Positions 1 through 9,807 of a stretch of DNA of 9,807 nt are shown in pieces. The stretch is from positions 1-9,807 of the forward strand of contig CAZEFK010000246.1 of the NCBI GenBank assembly GCA_964511405.1, read 5' to 3'. Within the stretch, counting starts at the first letter, position 1, and each line of letters starts with the position of its first letter. The DNA is from CAZEFK01 sp964511405 (GTDB taxonomy: Bacteria > Pseudomonadota > Alphaproteobacteria > Elsterales > Elsteraceae). The notes under the pieces are model-generated. The model searched no databases. It saw nothing but the letters and a program-made list of their open reading frames with translations, and was not told where the DNA came from. Made by a program: the position numbers and the translations under genes.

Positions 1-705
<705 letters not shown>

Positions 706-726
706 AGATCATTGGGAAGACGCGAT

Positions 727-1944
<1,218 letters not shown>

Positions 1945-1971
1945 GCCGCCTGCGCGGGAGAAGACAAAGAC

Positions 1972-3373
<1,402 letters not shown>

Positions 3374-3375
<2 letters not shown>

Positions 3376-3389
3376 AGCGTCGGCGCTTC
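3374..3389 (+). terminator. Small hairpin over the lpdA stop codon
   Basis: GAAGCG (3374-3379) and CGCTTC (3384-3389) form a perfect 6-bp stem around a TCGG tetraloop, starting inside the lpdA TGA. No T-run follows; a C-rich tract leads directly into the larger palindrome. It may be a transcript-end or mRNA-stabilising hairpin, or simply the edge of the repeat. It is not a canonical intrinsic terminator. Confidence 0.4.
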
Positions 3390-3481
3390 CCCCTCCTCCC
3401 GACCTCCTCCCACAAGGGGAGGAGGAGTATTCAGGAGGACAAGGGCCCCTCCTCCCCTTGTGGGGAGGCTGGGAGGAGGGG
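3390..3481. repeat. Large GC-rich intergenic palindromic repeat (double hairpin)
   Basis: Two C/G-rich arms are inverted copies of each other. The outer stem is 11 bp (3390-3400 with 3471-3481). The inner stem contains a perfect 14-bp block (3412-3425 with 3448-3461) that extends three more pairs (3409-3411 with 3462-3464). Each arm can also fold alone: CCTCCTCCC at 3403-3411 pairs with 3417-3425, and CCTCCCC at 3451-3457 pairs with 3462-3468 around TTGT. The core CCTCCCC-ACAAG-GGGAGG type resembles intergenic palindromes often seen in many copies in alphaproteobacterial chromosomes; that resemblance is from memory. It lies between the convergent lpdA and xerC-side units, so it could also work as a bidirectional transcription stop. 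It ends 2 bases before the ancestral stop codon of the DUF559 remnant. Confidence 0.8.
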
Positions 3482-3483
3482 TG

Positions 3484-3790
3484 TTATTGGCCAAGCTGGG
3501 CGGTGATCGCCAACAGCACGCCCTCGATATTGCTAAGAACGTCATTGTCGTATCACCGTGAATCCTTGGCTCTGAAGCCACGCAATCCGGACCGCATCTG
3601 CTTCCTACGAATCCTGGCCCCCATCAACTTCGATGATCAGCTTCCGACCGAAACACACGAAATCGACGATGTAAGGTCCGATCGGGCACTGCCGGCGGAA
3701 TTTCAGCCCACCCACCTGCTTCGCTCGCAGCGCTTTCCATAACGCCACCTCGGCGTCGGTCGCAGTCGTCCGCAGGTCCCGCACCCTCAC
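3484..3790 (-). pseudogene. Decayed DUF559 (PD-(D/E)XK-like) endonuclease gene
   Basis: From a GTG at 3790-3788, which overlaps the xerC TGA as GTGA, 61 codons encode the N-terminal half of a DUF559 protein: TDAEVALWKALRAKQVGG, KFRRQCPIGPYIVDF, then LIIEVDGGQ. The Asp in YIVDF and the E-x-D of IIEVDGG match the nuclease-fold acidic residues of this Vsr-related family. A TAG at 3607-3605 interrupts the frame. After it the same frame continues with EADAVRIAWLQSQGFTVIR, the usual next segment. One base out of frame, at about 3547, the family C-terminus resumes as NDVLSNIEGVLLAITAQLGQ and ends at TAA (3486-3484). Family members usually read RFWNN before this segment, so an 8-base loss is the simplest explanation. 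Composition is lower in GC than neighbours (33 of 60 bases G/C in 3541-3600), suggesting transfer. Sequencing error is unlikely to explain a stop and a frameshift together. Function is presumed lost; the native substrate of DUF559 proteins is not known to me. Confidence 0.85.
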
Positions 3791-4758
3791 TTCGCCCGCG
3801 CTCGCGGATGCGCCGCGCGGTGCACCTCGGCCAGCCGCTCGGCGTCCACCGCCGTATAGCGCTGGGTCGTCGACAGCGAGGCGTGGCCCAGCAGCTCCTG
3901 GATCGTGCGCAGGTCGCCGCCGTCGGCGAGCAAATGGGTGGCGAAGCTGTGGCGCAGCGCGTGGGGGGTGGCGCTGTCGGGCAGGCCCAGATAGCCGCGC
4001 AGCTTGCGCATCTGGCGCTGGACCACGCCGGGATTGAGGGCGCCGCCGCGCGCCCCCACGAACAGCGGCCCGGCCGGGTCCAGCCGCTGCGGGCAGTGCG
4101 CCAGATAGTCGTCGACCGCGGCGCGCACGACCGGCAGCACCGGCACCAGCCGCTCCTTGCTGCCCTTGCCCAATACCCGCAGCATGTCGCCCGCCGGGGC
4201 CTCGCGGCGCTTGAGGCCCAGCGCCTCGCCCAGGCGCAGGCCACAGCCATAGAGCAGCATCAGGATCGCCAGGTCGCGTTTGGCCAGCCAGGGCTGCGCG
4301 GCCAGGTCGCCGATCGCGGCCAGGCTGTCGGCGGCGGCGTCGACCGACAGCGCCTTGGGCACCGCTTTCGGCAGGCGCGGCGTGCGCACGGCCGAAATGG
4401 CCGCATTGGCGACCACGCCACGCCGGTCCAGGTGGCGGAAGAACCCACGCAGGGCCGACAGGCTGCGCGCGTTCGAGGTGCGGCTGATGCCGGCCGCGAC
4501 CCGGTCGGCCAGATAGGCGCGGAAATCCGCCGCCGACAGCTGGGCGAGATCGGCGAGATCCGGCAGCCGGCCTAGATGCCGGCCCAAGAACGACAGGAAC
4601 TGCGCGATGTCGCGGCCATAGCCGTCGACCGTATGAGCCGAGGCGCGCTGCTCCAGCCGCAGCCAGTCCAGCCATTGCAGCACCGCCGCCACAACGCCAT
4701 CGGTGCCGGTGAAGCTGAGCAAAACCGGTGCTAACCCTAGTCGGGCAGGTGCAGCCAT
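3787..4758 (-). CDS. xerC: Tyrosine recombinase XerC
   Basis: This site-specific recombinase acts with XerD at dif to resolve chromosome dimers at cell division. It has 323 residues, slightly longer than E. coli XerC (298). The N-terminal SAM-like core-binding domain spans about 22-112 (LQWLDWLRLEQRAS, HTVDGYGRDIAQFLSFL). The catalytic domain holds the full set: Arg175 (GCGLRLGEAL), Lys198 (GKGSKERLVP), His266 and Arg269 (HALRHSFATHLL), His292 (LLGHASLSTTQRY) and nucleophile Tyr301. The C-terminus HPRAR is of the normal type, so the gene is intact despite abutting a pseudogene. I favour XerC over XerD from the linkage to the DUF484 gene, the same partner as E. coli yigA. ATG 4758 overlaps the DUF484 3' end by 22 bases, implying translational coupling. 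No strong ribosome site is visible, and a later GTG or TTG start is possible. Confidence 0.92.
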   Translation of the reverse strand: MAAPARLGLAPVLLSFTGTDGVVAAVLQWLDWLRLEQRASAHTVDGYGRDIAQFLSFLGRHLGRLPDLADLAQLSAADFRAYLADRVAAGISRTSNARSLSALRGFFRHLDRRGVVANAAISAVRTPRLPKAVPKALSVDAAADSLAAIGDLAAQPWLAKRDLAILMLLYGCGLRLGEALGLKRREAPAGDMLRVLGKGSKERLVPVLPVVRAAVDDYLAHCPQRLDPAGPLFVGARGGALNPGVVQRQMRKLRGYLGLPDSATPHALRHSFATHLLADGGDLRTIQELLGHASLSTTQRYTAVDAERLAEVHRAAHPRARAK

Positions 4759-5507
4759 GCCCGGATCGAATGCTCGATAACGTTGGCGAGGAAGGTCAGC
4801 AGCTCGGTCCCCTGGCCGGGGTTGAAGCTGCCCAGGCGCCGGCTGCCCATCGCCAGCAGGCCGGTCGGCGACTTGCTCGAGATCGACAGCCGGACCAGGG
4901 CGTCGGAACGCACCAGGCTCGCCGCCGACATGCCGAACAGGTGCGGATCGCCGACCACGTCAGGCCGCAGCAATACGTCCCGCCCCTCGCCCAGCAGCTC
5001 GTCGACGGACCCCGCGGCCAGGATTTGGATCCCGGGCATCCGGCCACCGCTCAGGCGATTGACGTGCCCGGCCGCCCCATGGGTCGCCTCCAGGCACAGC
5101 CCGACCGCGTCGATATCAAGCACCAGCGCCAGCTCGTCGGTCACCGCCGCGATCAGGTGTTCGAACGTGGTCGCCGCCAGCAGCGCCAGCACCGCCTGGT
5201 GAACCCGGCTCTGGATCGCCTGGTTCGAGCGGCTGTTGGCGATCAGCTTGCGCTGGGTCAGCTTCAGGCGGGCGTTCTCGGCGCGCAGCTTCTCCAGGAG
5301 GATCTGCTGCAGGTCCACGACATTGGCCCCGATGTCGCGGGCCGGTGCCGCCAGCAGTCCGAACAGCTCCGGCCGCTTGGCCAGGAAGTCGCGATGGCGG
5401 CGCAGATAGGCCGCGACATCGTTGCCCGACATCTCCCGCCCGACCTCGGCCCGGGCTGCGCCCGGTTCATCCTCCGCCGGCGGCGATCCGGTCGGGCGAT
5501 GGGCCAC
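4737..5507 (-). CDS. DUF484 family protein (GAF-like domain)
   Basis: This 256-residue cytoplasmic protein belongs to the DUF484 family, whose biochemical role is not established. Residues 1-26 are a low-complexity Pro/Glu/Ala tail. Residues 27-60 hold the family N-terminal helix motif (VAAYLRRHRDFLAKRPELF). Residues about 63-107 form a likely coiled coil (LQQILLEKLRAENARLKL onward), and about 110-252 is a GAF-like domain containing LVLDIDAVGLCLE and a late LAMGSRRLGSFNPGQGTELL. No transmembrane segment or signal peptide is visible. The GTG start at 5507 is chosen because a GAGG sits 6 bases upstream within the transaldolase gene, whose stop is only one base away. An ATG at 5432 (residue 26) is an alternative, but the nearest purine run directly touches it. 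It lies between the transaldolase gene and xerC in one minus-strand unit. E. coli yigA (DUF484) also neighbours xerC, suggesting a link to Xer recombination that remains inference. Confidence 0.88.
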   Translation of the reverse strand: MAHRPTGSPPAEDEPGAARAEVGREMSGNDVAAYLRRHRDFLAKRPELFGLLAAPARDIGANVVDLQQILLEKLRAENARLKLTQRKLIANSRSNQAIQSRVHQAVLALLAATTFEHLIAAVTDELALVLDIDAVGLCLEATHGAAGHVNRLSGGRMPGIQILAAGSVDELLGEGRDVLLRPDVVGDPHLFGMSAASLVRSDALVRLSISSKSPTGLLAMGSRRLGSFNPGQGTELLTFLANVIEHSIRAWLHLPD

Positions 5508-5508
5508 G

Positions 5509-6183
5509 TCAGACCTCGGCCTTGGCCGGCAGCACGGTCTGGCCGGTCTTGGCCCAGTCGGCGAGGAAGGCGTCCAGCCCCTTGTCGGTCAGCGGATGCT
5601 TGAACATCTGGCGCAGCACCGCCGGCGGCAGCGTCGCGACGTCGGCGCCGAGCTTGGCCGCCTCGATCACGTGGGCCGGGCTGCGCACGCTGGCCACCAG
5701 CACTTCGGTGCGCAGATTATGGTAGTTGCTGTAGATCTCGCAGATGTCGGCGATCAGCTGCATGCCGTCGGCGCCGATGTCGTCCAGCCGGCCGACGAAG
5801 GGCGAGATGTAGGCGGCCCCGGCCTTGGCCGCCAGCAGCGCCTGGGCCGGCGAGAAGCACAAGGTGACATTGACCGGGGTACCGTCGTCGCTCAGCGCCT
5901 TGCAGGTGCGCAGGCCATCCGGGGTCAGCGGCACCTTGACCACGACGTTGGGCGCCAGCTTGGCGAGGTAGCGGCCTTCCGCCAGCATCGTCTGATGGTC
6001 GACCGCGGCCACTTCGGCCGAGACCGGGCCCGGCACCACCTGGCAGATCTCGCGCACGACGTCGGCGAATCGGCGCCCGGTCTTGGCCACCAGGGTGGGA
6101 TTCGTGGTCACGCCATCGACCAGGCCGGTGGCTGCCAGCTCCCGGATTTCCGCGATGTCGGCGGTGTCGATGAAAAACTTCAT
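5509..6183 (-). CDS. tal: Transaldolase, small TAL/FSA family
   Basis: This class I aldolase family enzyme most likely moves a dihydroxyacetone unit between sugar phosphates in the non-oxidative pentose phosphate pathway. It has 224 residues from the ATG at 6183, which gives the standard N-terminus MKFFIDTADIAEIREL. Visible active-site elements are Asp6, Asn28 (DGVTTNPTL), Schiff-base Lys83 (VVVKVPLT), Thr107 (NVTLCFSP) and the ISPFVGRLDD loop. Two positions separate the subfamilies: E. coli FsaA, a fructose-6-phosphate aldolase, has Gln59 and Tyr131, whereas this protein has Glu57 and Phe129 at the equivalent places, as transaldolases do. I therefore call it transaldolase, not FSA, although automatic labels often say fsa. 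An in-frame ATG at 6210 would add nine unconserved residues; neither start has a strong ribosome site. It is the first gene of the minus-strand unit with the DUF484 gene and xerC. Confidence 0.92.
   Translation of the reverse strand: MKFFIDTADIAEIRELAATGLVDGVTTNPTLVAKTGRRFADVVREICQVVPGPVSAEVAAVDHQTMLAEGRYLAKLAPNVVVKVPLTPDGLRTCKALSDDGTPVNVTLCFSPAQALLAAKAGAAYISPFVGRLDDIGADGMQLIADICEIYSNYHNLRTEVLVASVRSPAHVIEAAKLGADVATLPPAVLRQMFKHPLTDKGLDAFLADWAKTGQTVLPAKAEV
5514..5517 (-). promoter_or_regulatory. Ribosome binding site deciding the DUF484 GTG start
   Basis: On the minus strand GAGG lies inside the last codons of the transaldolase gene (its C-terminal AKAEV), 6 bases before the GTG at 5507. This placement supports the GTG start over the downstream ATG and implies coupled translation of the two genes. 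Confidence 0.6.
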
Positions 6184-6259
6184 GCAGTGCTGCCCATTCC
6201 GTCCTGACATGCGGCGGTGGGCCCCGTGCCCGCATCGCCGACCCGCCTCAGCTTAGCCG
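6184..6259. other. Divergent intergenic region between tal and priA
   Basis: Only 76 bases separate the two divergent start codons, so promoters for both the tal-DUF484-xerC unit and priA must lie here or inside the opposing 5' ends. I see no convincing -35/-10 pair, operator or strong Shine-Dalgarno on either strand. If the upstream ATG of tal (6210) is used, the gap shrinks to 49 bases. Confidence 0.4.
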
Positions 6260-8500
6260 ATGCCCCCTCCAGCCGCCAGCCTCGCCCCCGGCGCTCATCC
6301 GAACGGCAGTCCGACGACCGGCGGCTTCGAGCCGCTGTCGCGGGTTCCCGTGCTGCTGCCGCTGCCCTTGGACGGCGCGTACGACTATCGGGCTCCCCCG
6401 GGCCTGGATGTCGCGCCGGGATCGTTCGTGGCCGTGCCCCTGGGCCGCCGCACCCTGCCCGGCGTGGTCTGGGACGCCGAATCGACCGAGCCCGGAGTGG
6501 CGCCGGACCGCCTGAAGCCGATCGGCGCCCGCCTGGACGTGCCGCCGATGGCCGCGGCCATGCGCCGCTTCATCGACTGGGTCGCCGGTTACACCCTGAC
6601 CCCGCCCGGCCAGGTCCTGCGCATGGCCATGAGCGTCGCCGCGGCGCTGGAGCCGCCGCCGCCCACCATCGCCTATCGCCGGGCCGCCGCATCCGATGTT
6701 CGGCCGACGCCGGCACGGCGGCGCGTCTTCGAGCTGCTGGACGACGGCCGCGCCATGACGGCCGCAGACCTGACGGCGGTGGCCTCGGTGTCGACCGCGG
6801 TGCTGCGCGCCCTGGTCACGGCGGGCGCACTGGAGTCGGTGGCGCTGCCGGAATCGGACGGCGGCCGGCGCCCGGACCCCTGCCATCCCGGCCCGGCGCT
6901 GTCGGCGGACCAGCAGGCCGCGGCCGCGGCCCTGGTCCAGGCCGTCCAGGCCCGGAGCTTTGCCACCACGCTGCTGGCCGGCGTCACCGGCGCCGGCAAG
7001 ACCGAGGTCTATTTCGAGGCGATCGCCGCGACCCTGGCCCTGGGCCGGCAGGTGCTGGTGCTGCTGCCCGAAATCGCGCTGTCGGCGCAGTGGCTGGAGC
7101 GCTTCACCCGCCGCTTCGGTGCGCCGCCGACGGTCTGGCACTCGGGCCTGACGCCGCAGCGCCGACGGCTGGACTGGCGCCGGATTGCCCGCGGCGCCGC
7201 TCCAGTGGTGGTCGGCGCCCGGTCGGCCCTGTTCCTGCCGCTCGCCGATGTCGGGCTGATCGTGGTCGACGAGGAGCATGACGCCTCGTTCAAGCAGGAA
7301 GACGGCGTCATCTATCACGCCCGCGACATGGCGGTGGTCCGTGGCCGCTTCGCCTCGGCGCCGGTGGTCCTGGCCTCGGCGACGCCCTCCTTGGAGACCG
7401 TGGTCAACGCGGCGACGGGACGGTATCGCCGGCTGGACCTGCCGGCCCGCCATGGCGGCGCCGCGCTGCCCGAGGTCGCCGCCATCGACCTGCGCCGCGA
7501 ACCGCCGCCGCGCGGCCGCTTCATCTGTGCGTCGGTCGCCGCCGCCGTGCGCCAAACCCTGGTCGACGGCGAGCAGGCGATGCTGTTCCTGAACCGCCGC
7601 GGCTATGCCCCGCTGACCCTGTGCCGCGCCTGCGGCCACCGCTTGCAATGCCCCAACTGCGCCGCCTGGCTGGTCGAGCACCGCCTGCTCGGGCACCTGC
7701 TGTGCCACCATTGCGGCCACACTGCGCCCAGCCCCCGCCACTGCCCGGCCTGCCAGGCCGAAGGCAGCCTGGTCGCCTGCGGGCCGGGCGTCGAGCGGCT
7801 GGCCGAGGAGGCGACCGCGCTGTTCCCGGATGCGCGCCTGGCGATCATGGCCAGCGATCTGGTGGTCGACGGCGCCGGCGCCGAGCGCCTGGTCGCCGCC
7901 ATGGCGGCGCGCGAGATCGACATCCTGATCGGCACGCAGATGGTGGCCAAGGGTCACCATTTCCCGCACCTGACCCTGGTCGGGGTGATCGATGCCGACC
8001 TGGGGCTGGGCGGCGGCGACCTGCGCGCCGGCGAGCGCACCTATCAGCTGCTGCATCAGGTTGCCGGCCGGGCGGGCCGCGCCGAACGCCCCGGCCGCGT
8101 GCTGCTGCAGACCGTCGATCCCGGCCATCCGGTGCTCCGCGCGCTGGTCGAGGCCTCGGGCGAGGCGTTCATGGCGGCCGAGGCCGAGGAGCGGCGGCGC
8201 CACGCGATGCCGCCCTTCGGCCGCCTGGCCGCCCTGATCGTGTCCAGCATCGAGGCCGAGGCCGCCGATCGCGTGGCCCGGGCGCTGGCCCGGGCAGCGC
8301 CGCACGGACCGGGGATCGCGGTTCTGGGCCCGGCGCCGGCGCCGCTCAGCCTGCTGCGCGGCCGCCACCGTCGCCGGCTGCTACTCAAGACCGAACGGCA
8401 GATCGCCGTGCAGCCGCTGCTGCGCGCCTGGCTGGCCGCGGTGCCCTGCCCGGCCGCCGTGCGCGTCGCCGTGGACGTCGATCCCTATACCTTCCTGTAG
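6260..8500 (+). CDS. priA: Replication restart primosome helicase PriA
   Basis: PriA recognises stalled forks and D-loops, unwinds the lagging arm 3' to 5' using ATP, and recruits the primosome to reload DnaB. It has 746 residues, close to E. coli PriA (732). The order is a 3'-DNA-end binding domain (about 28-125, VLLPLPLDGAYDYR), a winged helix (about 150-200), helicase lobe 1 with Walker A GVTGAGKTE (241-249, Lys247) and DEEH (337-340), and lobe 2. The zinc-binding insert has all eight cysteines: 455, 458, 464, 467, 482, 485, 495 and 498. Lobe 2 motifs include LFLNRRGYAP, IGTQMVAKGHHFPHL and HQVAGRAGRAERPGRVLLQT, and the C-terminal domain ends DVDPYTFL. The first about 27 residues are a low-complexity leader, so the true start may be downstream of ATG 6260; no good ribosome site is visible. 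In many alphaproteobacteria priA precedes the atp operon, as here. Confidence 0.95.
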   Translation: MPPPAASLAPGAHPNGSPTTGGFEPLSRVPVLLPLPLDGAYDYRAPPGLDVAPGSFVAVPLGRRTLPGVVWDAESTEPGVAPDRLKPIGARLDVPPMAAAMRRFIDWVAGYTLTPPGQVLRMAMSVAAALEPPPPTIAYRRAAASDVRPTPARRRVFELLDDGRAMTAADLTAVASVSTAVLRALVTAGALESVALPESDGGRRPDPCHPGPALSADQQAAAAALVQAVQARSFATTLLAGVTGAGKTEVYFEAIAATLALGRQVLVLLPEIALSAQWLERFTRRFGAPPTVWHSGLTPQRRRLDWRRIARGAAPVVVGARSALFLPLADVGLIVVDEEHDASFKQEDGVIYHARDMAVVRGRFASAPVVLASATPSLETVVNAATGRYRRLDLPARHGGAALPEVAAIDLRREPPPRGRFICASVAAAVRQTLVDGEQAMLFLNRRGYAPLTLCRACGHRLQCPNCAAWLVEHRLLGHLLCHHCGHTAPSPRHCPACQAEGSLVACGPGVERLAEEATALFPDARLAIMASDLVVDGAGAERLVAAMAAREIDILIGTQMVAKGHHFPHLTLVGVIDADLGLGGGDLRAGERTYQLLHQVAGRAGRAERPGRVLLQTVDPGHPVLRALVEASGEAFMAAEAEERRRHAMPPFGRLAALIVSSIEAEAADRVARALARAAPHGPGIAVLGPAPAPLSLLRGRHRRRLLLKTERQIAVQPLLRAWLAAVPCPAAVRVAVDVDPYTFL

Positions 8501-8570
8501 AGCGGACGGCCGGGCTTCGGAGGCGTACAGTAATGGGGCGTCCGGCCCTGAAATCGGGCGTTCGTCCGCT
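8501..8570. repeat. Inverted repeat after the priA stop codon
   Basis: AGCGGACG (8501-8508) immediately follows the priA TAG and is perfectly complementary to CGTCCGCT (8563-8570). Nested inside, GGCCGG (8509-8514) can pair with CCGGCC (8542-8547), leaving an unpaired stretch at 8548-8562. The loop holds an ATG at 8533. It could be the priA 3' terminator, although no T-run follows, or a structured element before the atp promoter. Confidence 0.45.
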
Positions 8571-8598
8571 TGCGCCCCCCCGGATGCCATGTTACAGA
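8570..8598 (+). promoter_or_regulatory. Weak candidate promoter for the atp operon
   Basis: TTGCGC at 8570-8575 resembles alphaproteobacterial -35 elements. TTACAG (8592-8597) or TACAGA (8593-8598) lies 16-17 bases downstream as a poor -10. A start near 8605 would leave a leader of about 110 bases before atpH. The spacer contains a run of seven C. An operon promoter is expected in this gap, but the match is weak. Confidence 0.3.
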
Positions 8599-8700
8599 GG
8601 CCGCGCCCACGGTCGGGGGCAGGGCCCTGCCGCATCCTTACCTATCGGGCAAATCACAGATAACCAGGCGGCACCGATCCAGGATGCCGCCCTCGAGGAC

Positions 8701-8704
8701 AAGG
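8701..8704 (+). promoter_or_regulatory. Ribosome binding site deciding the atpH GTG start
   Basis: AAGG lies 8 bases before the GTG at 8713, with a second GAGG just upstream at 8695-8698. This supports the GTG as the atpH start rather than the in-frame ATG at 8533. Confidence 0.6.
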
Positions 8705-8712
8705 TCACACCC

Positions 8713-9272
8713 GTGGCAGCAGAGACGACAGGCCTGACCGGGCTCGCCGGCCGCTATGCCGTTGCCCTGTACGAGCTCGCCGAACAGGCCGGCGCCCTCG
8801 ATGCAGTGGCCGACGACCTGCGCAGCCTTCGCGACCTCTTGGCGGAGTCGCCGGAGCTTCGGCGCTTGATCGCATCGCCGGTGGTGCAGCGCGACGCCCA
8901 GTCGCGCGCGCTGCTGACGGTGCTGGAGCGTGCCGGCGCCGGCGACCTGACCCGCCGCTTCGCCGGCGTGGTCGCCGCCAACCGCCGGCTGTTCGTGCTG
9001 CCGGCCATGATCGAGGCGTACCTGGCGCGCCTGGCCGAGAAGCGCGGCATCGTGGTCGCCAAGGTGACCTCGGCCGCGCAGCTCAGCGAGGCCCAGGTCA
9101 CGCGCCTGACCGACAATCTCAAGCGGTCGCTGGGCCAGAAGATCGTGCTGGACCTGGCCGTGGACGCCTCGCTCATCGGCGGGCTGGTGGTCCGGGTCGG
9201 CTCGCGGCTGATTGATTCTTCGCTCAAGACCAAGCTCATGCGCCTGCAGCTGGCGATGAAGGGAGTAGGTTG

Positions 9273-9273
<1 letters not shown>
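8713..9273 (+). CDS. atpH: F1F0 ATP synthase delta subunit
   Basis: The delta subunit (OSCP equivalent) joins the F1 head to the peripheral stalk at the cytoplasmic face of the inner membrane. From GTG 8713 it has 186 residues, the usual alphaproteobacterial length. The N-terminal helical domain starts with GLAGRYAVALYELAEQ (about residues 10-25), the family signature for alpha-subunit binding. The C-terminal domain ends with DASLIGGLVVRVGSRLIDSS and then LKTKLMRLQLAMKG, the conserved delta signature. The frame is open far upstream through priA and includes an ATG at 8533, but the extra 60 residues look unlike any delta subunit and cover the intergenic inverted repeat. Its stop overlaps the atpA start as TGATG, indicating coupled translation. 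The order atpH-atpA, without the F0 genes in front, fits alphaproteobacteria, where F1 and F0 genes form separate operons. Confidence 0.95.

Positions 9274-9807
<534 letters not shown>

Noticed and set aside
3458..3742. A 94-codon plus-strand open frame in the lpdA-xerC gap
   Set aside because: It lies opposite the DUF559 remnant and within one arm of the palindrome, and the translation has no recognisable motif.
3605..4675. A 356-codon minus-strand frame that appears to fuse an unknown protein to a DUF559 N-terminus
   Set aside because: The first part is an out-of-frame reading of xerC; only the end after the GTG at 3790 is genuine nuclease sequence. It is not a real fusion.
6248..8368. A 706-codon open frame on the minus strand opposite priA
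   Set aside because: It mirrors priA codon bias, is rich in Arg, Gly, Gln and Ala, and shows no family motif. It is a high-GC shadow.
8533..8712. An N-terminal extension of atpH from the ATG at 8533
   Set aside because: The extra 60 residues do not look like a delta subunit, cross the inverted repeat, and are less well supported than the GTG at 8713 with its AAGG site and standard N-terminus.

Overview
The window is a chromosomal housekeeping segment from a high-GC alphaproteobacterium. The protein sequences and the gene order 2-oxoglutarate dehydrogenase genes / xerC-DUF484-transaldolase / priA / atpHA suggest a Rhodospirillales-type genome. That placement is inferred from remembered gene order and protein style, not from a database search. 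Both ends cut genes: sucA lacks its 5' part and atpA is cut just after its P-loop.

Left block, plus strand (1-3375): the end of sucA, then sucB and lpdA. These encode E1, E2 and E3 of the 2-oxoglutarate dehydrogenase complex, with gaps of 21 and 27 bases, so they look like one operon. It ends in a small hairpin over the lpdA stop codon. A large GC-rich double palindrome follows at 3390-3481, resembling a dispersed intergenic repeat.

Middle block, minus strand (6183 down to 3484): a transaldolase of the small TAL/FSA family, then a DUF484 protein, then the tyrosine recombinase xerC, then a decayed DUF559 (PD-(D/E)XK-type) endonuclease gene. The genes touch or overlap, as in a polycistronic unit. 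DUF484 next to xerC is also seen in gammaproteobacteria (yigA-xerC). The DUF559 remnant starts in a GTGA overlap with the xerC stop. It has an in-frame stop and a frameshift, has lower GC than its surroundings, and its ancestral stop codon lies 2 bases from the palindromic repeat.

Right block, plus strand (6260-9807): priA, the replication-restart helicase, is divergent from the transaldolase gene across only 76 bases. A 212-base intergenic region follows, with an inverted repeat and a weak promoter candidate. Then come atpH (GTG start) and atpA of the F1 ATP synthase, joined by a TGATG stop/start overlap.

The window joins central carbon oxidation, chromosome dimer resolution, replication restart and ATP synthesis. 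The only accessory-looking part is 3376-3790, the repeat plus broken nuclease gene. I see no CRISPR array, phage, defence island, tRNA or rRNA.
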